A stretch of DNA of 64,000 nucleotides, from NCBI RefSeq assembly GCF_030124145.1, contig NZ_JASKMS010000029.1, positions 1 to 64,000 on the forward strand. The letters are read 5' to 3'. This DNA comes from Streptomyces sp. 378 (GTDB taxonomy: Bacteria > Actinomycetota > Actinomycetes > Streptomycetales > Streptomycetaceae). A model generated the notes under the pieces. The model was not told the origin of the DNA. It saw only the letters and a program-made list of their open reading frames with translations, and searched no databases. Shown here in pieces: positions 59,127 through 64,000 of this stretch; the stretch's first letter is position 1; each line of letters starts with the position of its first letter. A program made the position numbers and the translations under genes.

Positions 59127-61940
59127 ATGGCACGGCCCCTCTCCAGACGATCCCTTCTCCAGGCGGCAACGGTCATCACGGCCGGATGCGCGCTCCCCCA
59201 GGCGGCGACGGGACGGGCCGCGGCGGCTCCCGCCTCTGCCGCCGGCACCCCGGCCGCCTGGACCGTACGGCCCTTCGGGCTGGAGGACGTCAGCCTCGGG
59301 CAGGGCGTCTTCGCCGACAAGCGGAAGCTGATGCTGGATCACGCCCGCGGCTACGACGTGAACCGGCTGCTCCAGGTGTTCCGCGCCAACGCCGGTCTGG
59401 CCACCGGCGGAGCGGTCGCGCCCGGTGGCTGGGAGGGTCTGGACGGCGAGGCCAACGGCAACCTTCGCGGTCACTACACCGGCCACTTCCTGACCATGCT
59501 GGCGCAGGCGTACCGCGGGACGAAGGAGCAGGTGTTCGCCGACCGGATCGGCACCATGGTCGGGGCGCTGACCGAGGTGCGCGCCGCCCTTCGGCGGGAT
59601 CCGGCGGTGCTGAGCGTCGCCGGGAAGTTCGGGACCGCCGCGGATCAGGTCCGGGGCTCCTACCAGTACGTGGACCTGCCCGCCGCCGTGCTCGGCGGGG
59701 CCTCGGCGATCACGCTCTCCGTCCGGGTCCGGCCCACGCACGACGCCGACTGGGCCCGGATCCTCGACTTCGGCAACGACACCAACCGCTATCTGTACCT
59801 GGCCGCCCGCAACCAGGCCGGGGTGCCGCGCTTCGCCATCACCACGTCGGGGGCCGGTGCCGAGCAGGGCCTCAACGGCACGGCCGCGCTGCCCCTGAAC
59901 CAGTGGAGCCACCTGGCGGTCACGATCGCGGACGGCACCGGCACCCTCTACGTCAACGGCACCGCTGTGGCGCGCAACACCGCGATGAGCCTCACTCCGG
60001 CGGCTCTCGGCACGCTGAGGAACAACTGGCTGGGGCGCTCGAACTACTCGGCCGACCCCGTCTTCGCCGGTGCCTTCGAGGAGTTCGACGTCTATGCGCG
60101 GGCGCTGACCGCCGCCGAGATCGGCGAGTTGCAGAGCCGGCGGGCCGCCGACACCTCGGCGGGCCGGGGCGACCTGGCGTCGTACGCCTTCGAGGAGACG
60201 TCCGGCGGGACCTTCGCGGACGCCTCCGGCCGGGGTCTGACCGCCACCTTGCGCCGCACCTGGGGCGGGCCCAGCCACCCCGGTTTCCTCGCCGCCTATC
60301 CCGAGACGCAGTTCATCGACCTGGAGTCGAGGACCACCCCCGACTACACCAAGGTGTGGGCGCCGTACTACACCGCGCACAAGATCCTCCAGGGTCTGCT
60401 CGACGCGTACACCGCCACGGACGACGACCGGGCGCTCGACCTCGCGTCCGGCATGTGCGACTGGATGCACGCGCGGCTGTCGAAGCTGCCGGAGGCCACG
60501 CTCCAGCGGATGTGGGGGATCTTCTCCAGCGGCGAGTTCGGCGGCATCGTCGAGGCGATCTGCGATCTGCACGCCCTCACCGGCAAGCCGGAACACCTGG
60601 CACTGGCCCGGCTGTTCGACCTGGACCGGCTGATCGACGCGTGCGCGGCGAACACCGACATCCTGGACGGGCTGCACGCCAACCAGCACATCCCGATCTT
60701 CACCGGCTCTGTGCGGCTGTACGACGAGACGGGCGAGGAGCGCTACCTCACCTCGGCGAAGAACTTCTGGGACATGGTCGTCCCGCACCGCATGTACGGC
60801 ATCGGCGGCACCAGCACGGGCGAGTTCTGGAAGGCCCGGGACGTGATCGCGGGCACGATCGGCGGGGCCACCGCCGAGACCTGCTGCGCGTACAACATGC
60901 TCAAGCTGAGCCGCACCCTGTTCTTCCACGAGCAGGACCCCAAGTACATGGACTACTACGAGCGGGCCCTGTACAACCAGGTGCTCGGCTCGAAGCAGGA
61001 CAAGCCCGACGCGGAGAAGCCGCTCGTCACGTACTTCATCGGCCTGACGCCCGGTCACGTCCGGGACTACACGCCCAAGCAGGGCACGACCTGCTGCGAG
61101 GGCACGGGCATGGAGAGCGCCACGAAGTACCAGGACTCCGTGTACTTCACCGAGGCCGACGGCAGCGCGCTGTACGTCAACCTGTACAGCCCGTCCACGC
61201 TGACCTGGGCGGAGAAGGGCGTCACGGTCACGCAGACGACCCGTTTCCCCCAGGAGCAGGGCAGCACGCTGACCCTCGGGGGCGCAAGCGCCTCCTTCAC
61301 GCTGCGACTGCGGGTGCCTGCCTGGGCGACCGCCGGGTTCCGGGTGACCGTCAACGGGCGTGCGCTGTCCGGGAGTCCGCAGCCGGGGAGCTATGTCGAC
61401 GTGTCCCGGGCCTGGCGGGCCGGTGACACCGTCCGCATCGCCATGCCGTTCCGGACGCGGGTGGAGAAGGCGCTGGACGACCCGTCCCTGCAGACCCTGT
61501 TCCACGGGCCGGTCAACCTCGTCGCCCGCGACCCGTCCACGGAGTATCTGAAGGTGGGGTTGTACCGCGACGCCGGTCTGTCCGGTGATCTGTCTCCGTC
61601 CCTCACCCCGGTGCCGGGCACACCGCTGCACTTCACCCTGGACGGGACCGAGTGGGTGCCGTTCTCCGAGGGGACGGAGGATCCGACGCACGCCTACTTC
61701 CGGCGCGTCGAGCCGAAGCTCGTGTTCGGCGGCCGGGACTCGGGCGTCGCCAACCCGGCGAAGGCCGACGGGACCACGCTCCTGGACGAGATCTGGGCCG
61801 GGGCGCCCTTCCGGGACAAGGGGGCGCTGGTGGCGCGGGTACGGTCCACGGTGGGCGCGTGGGTGACGGCCGGACTGCTGGGCAGGGCGGACGGGGACAA
61901 GGTGGTGGCGACAGCGAGGGCGGCTTCGTACAAGCCCTGA
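59127..61940 (+). CDS. Secreted GH127 beta-L-arabinofuranosidase with LamG-like insert
   Basis: A 937-residue exported enzyme. A Tat signal (LSRRSLLQAATVITAGCALP) is followed by the GH127 (alpha/alpha)6 barrel. The zinc-thiolate site is intact: Glu584 and Cys586 in ATAETCCAYNM, and Cys656-Cys657 in GTTCCEGTGMES. About 160 residues near 180-345 form a LamG-like beta-sandwich (SAITLSVRVRPTHDADWARI, NQWSHLAVTIADGTGTLYVN) inserted within the barrel region, probably binding polysaccharide. It removes beta-linked arabinofuranose from plant glycoproteins or arabinan. GGAGGA precedes the ATG; a strong terminator follows. Confidence 0.92.
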   Translation: MARPLSRRSLLQAATVITAGCALPQAATGRAAAAPASAAGTPAAWTVRPFGLEDVSLGQGVFADKRKLMLDHARGYDVNRLLQVFRANAGLATGGAVAPGGWEGLDGEANGNLRGHYTGHFLTMLAQAYRGTKEQVFADRIGTMVGALTEVRAALRRDPAVLSVAGKFGTAADQVRGSYQYVDLPAAVLGGASAITLSVRVRPTHDADWARILDFGNDTNRYLYLAARNQAGVPRFAITTSGAGAEQGLNGTAALPLNQWSHLAVTIADGTGTLYVNGTAVARNTAMSLTPAALGTLRNNWLGRSNYSADPVFAGAFEEFDVYARALTAAEIGELQSRRAADTSAGRGDLASYAFEETSGGTFADASGRGLTATLRRTWGGPSHPGFLAAYPETQFIDLESRTTPDYTKVWAPYYTAHKILQGLLDAYTATDDDRALDLASGMCDWMHARLSKLPEATLQRMWGIFSSGEFGGIVEAICDLHALTGKPEHLALARLFDLDRLIDACAANTDILDGLHANQHIPIFTGSVRLYDETGEERYLTSAKNFWDMVVPHRMYGIGGTSTGEFWKARDVIAGTIGGATAETCCAYNMLKLSRTLFFHEQDPKYMDYYERALYNQVLGSKQDKPDAEKPLVTYFIGLTPGHVRDYTPKQGTTCCEGTGMESATKYQDSVYFTEADGSALYVNLYSPSTLTWAEKGVTVTQTTRFPQEQGSTLTLGGASASFTLRLRVPAWATAGFRVTVNGRALSGSPQPGSYVDVSRAWRAGDTVRIAMPFRTRVEKALDDPSLQTLFHGPVNLVARDPSTEYLKVGLYRDAGLSGDLSPSLTPVPGTPLHFTLDGTEWVPFSEGTEDPTHAYFRRVEPKLVFGGRDSGVANPAKADGTTLLDEIWAGAPFRDKGALVARVRSTVGAWVTAGLLGRADGDKVVATARAASYKP

Positions 61941-61955
61941 GCACCGGCCCGGCCG

Positions 61956-62003
61956 GTCGTGTGCGACATCCGGGGCGGACGTCGCACACGACAGAAGTTT
62001 TTT
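61956..62003 (+). terminator. Rho-independent terminator after GH127
   Basis: Perfect 12-base arms GTCGTGTGCGAC and GTCGCACACGAC (61956-61967, 61981-61992) with a 13-base loop, followed five bases later by six T residues (61998-62003). A textbook intrinsic terminator, rare in this GC-rich genome. Confidence 0.85.
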
Positions 62004-62077
62004 GCGGCAGGGGTGATTGTTTCGCCGTCGCCATCCGTACCTCTTGGTGTTGGGCCGTTCATATCCCAGGAGGCACG

Positions 62078-62842
62078 ATGCGCATCTCGCGCAGCACGGC
62101 AGGAACCGCGTTCGTGGGCGGTGCGTTGATCCTTACGCTCACCGCGCTCGCCTACCCGAGCATGCTGGGCGTGGAGAATGCGGCTTCCGGCCAGGACCGC
62201 ATCATCGCCAATACCCAGTGGGGTCCGCTGACCGAGGCCGACCGCGACTTCGTGGTGCGCGTGCGCGCGGCCGGCCTGTGGGAGTATCCGCTGGGGCAAC
62301 TGATCAAGCAGCGGAGCTCGTCGCCGGAGATGCAGGAAGTCGCCAAGCACCTGCTCGTGGGTCACGGCCGGCTCGACGCGGGCTGCCGCAAGGTCTCCAC
62401 GGACCTGGGCATCACCCTGCCGAACGAGGCGTCGCCGCAGCAGCAGCAGTTCGTGGCGACGGCCGAAGGCAGCACCGGCAAGGAGTTCGAGTCCACGGCC
62501 GTGACCATCATGCGGGTCGCGCACGGGGGCATCTTCCCGACGATCGCCAAGATCCGGGCGACCACCCGGAACAGCCTCGTGCGGGAGCTCGCCGACACGA
62601 CCAACGACACCGTTCTCGACCACATCACGGTCCTGGAGCAGACCGGGCTGATCAACCAGGAGCAGGTCAGCTTCCAGATCACCTCCCCGCCCAAGCTGCC
62701 CCAGGAGCAGACGACACCGCCGCCGCCGCAGCCGGGCGCGCCGGTCCGCGTGCTGCCGGTCCCCGAAGAGCTGAAGGACTTCCAGACGGTCGCCCCCAAT
62801 CCGTCCTATGGAGCTCCGGCGCCGTCTCCGTCGGCCGGCTGA
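62078..62842 (+). CDS. DUF4142 family exported protein
   Basis: A 254-residue protein with an N-terminal signal or anchor (GTAFVGGALILTLTALAY), a DUF4142 ferritin-like four-helix domain (LTEADRDFVVRVRAAGLWEY, EVAKHLLVGHGRLDAGCRKV, FESTAVTIMRVAHGGIFPTI), and a Pro-rich C-terminal tail of about 55 residues. CAGGAGG precedes the ATG. DUF4142 proteins are common in the actinobacterial envelope; function unknown. Confidence 0.85.
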   Translation: MRISRSTAGTAFVGGALILTLTALAYPSMLGVENAASGQDRIIANTQWGPLTEADRDFVVRVRAAGLWEYPLGQLIKQRSSSPEMQEVAKHLLVGHGRLDAGCRKVSTDLGITLPNEASPQQQQFVATAEGSTGKEFESTAVTIMRVAHGGIFPTIAKIRATTRNSLVRELADTTNDTVLDHITVLEQTGLINQEQVSFQITSPPKLPQEQTTPPPPQPGAPVRVLPVPEELKDFQTVAPNPSYGAPAPSPSAG

Positions 62843-62889
62843 GCGGGTACGGGTGTGCGGGTGCGGGGCAGCGATCCGTCCACCGGCCC

Positions 62890-63145
62890 CGCACCCGCGA
62901 ACGACGGTCGGCCCAGGCCCCCGAACGACGACTGGCCCGGGCCGGACGAACGGCGGCCCGCCCCGCACCACCAGCGACGGTCGGCCCGGTCCTGCGAGCG
63001 ACGGTCGGTCCCGCACCCGCGAACGGCGACTGGCCCGCGTCGGCACCACCAACGACGCTCGGCGCCGATCCTGCGAACGACGACTGGCCCCGGCCCGACG
63101 AACGACGGCCCGCGTCGGCACCATCAGCGACGGTCGGCGCCGGTC
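62890..63145. repeat. Degenerate tandem repeats of 22-28 bases
   Basis: Variants of CGAACGACGACTGGCCC and GCGACGGTCGGCCC recur about ten times. A longer unit of about 72 bases starting GAACGACGACTGGCCC occurs near 62926 and again near 63077 with high similarity. It lies between convergent genes. No family is recognised in any frame. It could be an expanded terminator region or a decayed repeat-coding tail. Confidence 0.65.
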
Positions 63146-63916
63146 CTATGAACGGCGGCGCGGCTTGCCGCGCCTCGTGCCCTTGGGCGCGCCGCTCCCG
63201 CTCCTCCCGGTGCGCTTCGCGCCGCCCGCCGACTTGCCGGGCACCGGCTTGCGCCGGGCGCCACCCCGGTCCGCACCGGTGGACTCGCCCCGCGCCGAAG
63301 GCTGCTGACGGCCCCGGGTGCTGTTGACCGTGCGGCCGCGGACGATGCCGATGAAATCCTCGACCTGGTCCGTCTTGGCGTCCTCGGGCCAGGCGAGGGC
63401 CACACTCGACTCGGGGGCGTCCCTGAGGGGCCGGTGGGTGAGGTCCTTGCGGTGGTGCAGGCGGGCGAGCGACAGCGGGACGACGAGGACACCGATGCCC
63501 GCCGCGACCAGCTCGACCGCGTCGGCCGTGGTGGCGGGCCGCTCCAGGGCGGGCCGTCCGGGCAGGCTCTCCCAGTCGAGGACGTCGTCGAGGGGGTGCA
63601 GCACGATGTCGTCGGCCAGGTCGTCCGGCGCCACCTCGTCGACGGCCGTGACCAGATGGTCCTTGGGCACCAGGACGACCGTCTGCTCGGTGTAGAGGGG
63701 GATCGCGCCGAAGGCCGTCCGGTCCACGGGTGTGCGGACGAGTCCCGCGTCGGCGTCCCCGTCCAGCAGCCGCTCGGCGGCCGCTCCGGCGGGCACCTGC
63801 GTGAGGATCAGCGGGACATCGGGCTGCCGCTCGTTCCAGACGCGCACCCATTTGTCGGGCATCACCCCGGGGACGTAGGCGAGCCGGAACGAGGGGGTTG
63901 CATCCGAGCCTGTCAC
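63146..63916 (-). CDS. LysR substrate-binding domain protein lacking the DNA-binding half
   Basis: A 256-residue protein made of the LysR effector domain only: RLAYVPGVMPDKWVRVWNER, DADAGLVRTPVDRTAFGAIP, VELVAAGIGVLVVPLSLARL, then a strongly basic Arg/Lys/Gly-rich tail of about 55 residues (GAKRTGRSGSGAPKGTRRGK). There is no helix-turn-helix. The GTG start fits the start of the domain, and the basic tail could bind nucleic acid. It is divergent from the gene beginning at 63975. Confidence 0.8.
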   Translation of the reverse strand: MTGSDATPSFRLAYVPGVMPDKWVRVWNERQPDVPLILTQVPAGAAAERLLDGDADAGLVRTPVDRTAFGAIPLYTEQTVVLVPKDHLVTAVDEVAPDDLADDIVLHPLDDVLDWESLPGRPALERPATTADAVELVAAGIGVLVVPLSLARLHHRKDLTHRPLRDAPESSVALAWPEDAKTDQVEDFIGIVRGRTVNSTRGRQQPSARGESTGADRGGARRKPVPGKSAGGAKRTGRSGSGAPKGTRRGKPRRRS

Positions 63917-63974
63917 CTCGCCAGGTTACCGGGCGTGGTCAGCCGTCGTGCACACGCTCGATACGCTGGACGGC

Positions 63975-64000
63975 ATGACGTCGCACCAGAGCACCCAGAC
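63975..64000 (+). CDS. Start of a gene, possibly DUF5997 family
   Basis: Only MTSHQSTQ is inside the window. The first residues and the position divergent from a LysR-type effector protein resemble DUF5997 genes of streptomycetes, but eight codons cannot prove it. Confidence 0.4.

Noticed and set aside
62890..63145. CRISPR-like repeats
   Set aside because: Repeat units are variable, have no constant-length unique spacers, and no cas genes are present.

Overview
The window is high-GC actinobacterial DNA and most likely comes from a Streptomyces chromosome. Reasons: strong third-position G/C preference, many GTG starts and ATGA overlaps, Tat signal peptides on secreted hydrolases, and actinobacterial families (DUF5134, DUF6214, DUF6421, LVIVD next to DUF305, a PaaX/AidB pair). 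No rRNA, tRNA, CRISPR array or intact mobile element was seen.

Layout. 1-9.3 kb is core-like: etfBA, a flavin reductase, a membrane thioredoxin beside a broken DUF4395 gene, an acyltransferase, and a leftward run DUF6421 / SDR / threonine aldolase / transglutaminase-like / B3-B4. 9.4-21.1 kb holds small metabolic and regulatory genes: GNAT, two VOC proteins, MarR, M56 peptidase, PAP2, HAD, TetR, LVIVD/DUF305 and an FprA-like reductase. 21.1-36.0 kb has an ArsR/Old Yellow Enzyme pair, a CBM2 esterase divergent from a PL3 pectate lyase, PaaX/AidB, a HEAT-repeat protein with a MITE-like element at its stop codon, uracil-DNA glycosylase with a sugar kinase, a CbiX-like protein, and a lactonase under a DasR-like site.

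36.3-58.0 kb is the most interesting part. The C-terminal third of a FUSC membrane protein gene (36.3-36.9 kb) and the N-terminal fifth of a FUSC gene (57.7-58.0 kb) lie on the same strand in the order expected if one gene had been split. Between them sit a decayed integrase end, an intact FUSC paralogue, two IS5-type transposase remnants, a truncated GH97 gene and a carbohydrate gene cluster, then a decayed ABC ATPase gene. The cluster is arranged around one divergent control region (53.0-53.5 kb). Leftward it encodes a sugar-binding lipoprotein, two permeases, a KDPG-type aldolase, a PfkB kinase, a lactonase, GH51, a GH43-like enzyme, a cysteine-poor thioredoxin-like lipoprotein and a secreted beta-helix protein. 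Rightward it encodes a LacI regulator, an SDR dehydrogenase and a D-galactonate dehydratase (DgoD). SDR, lactonase, DgoD, kinase and aldolase together make a De Ley-Doudoroff route from D-galactose to pyruvate and glyceraldehyde 3-phosphate. With the arabinofuranosidases this suggests use of arabinogalactan or galactan side chains; the substrate is inferred.

58.2-64 kb has an Lrp regulator followed by a HAD fragment, a GH127 beta-L-arabinofuranosidase with a LamG-like insert, a DUF4142 protein, a degenerate tandem-repeat tract, a LysR effector domain lacking its DNA-binding half, and the first codons of a further gene.
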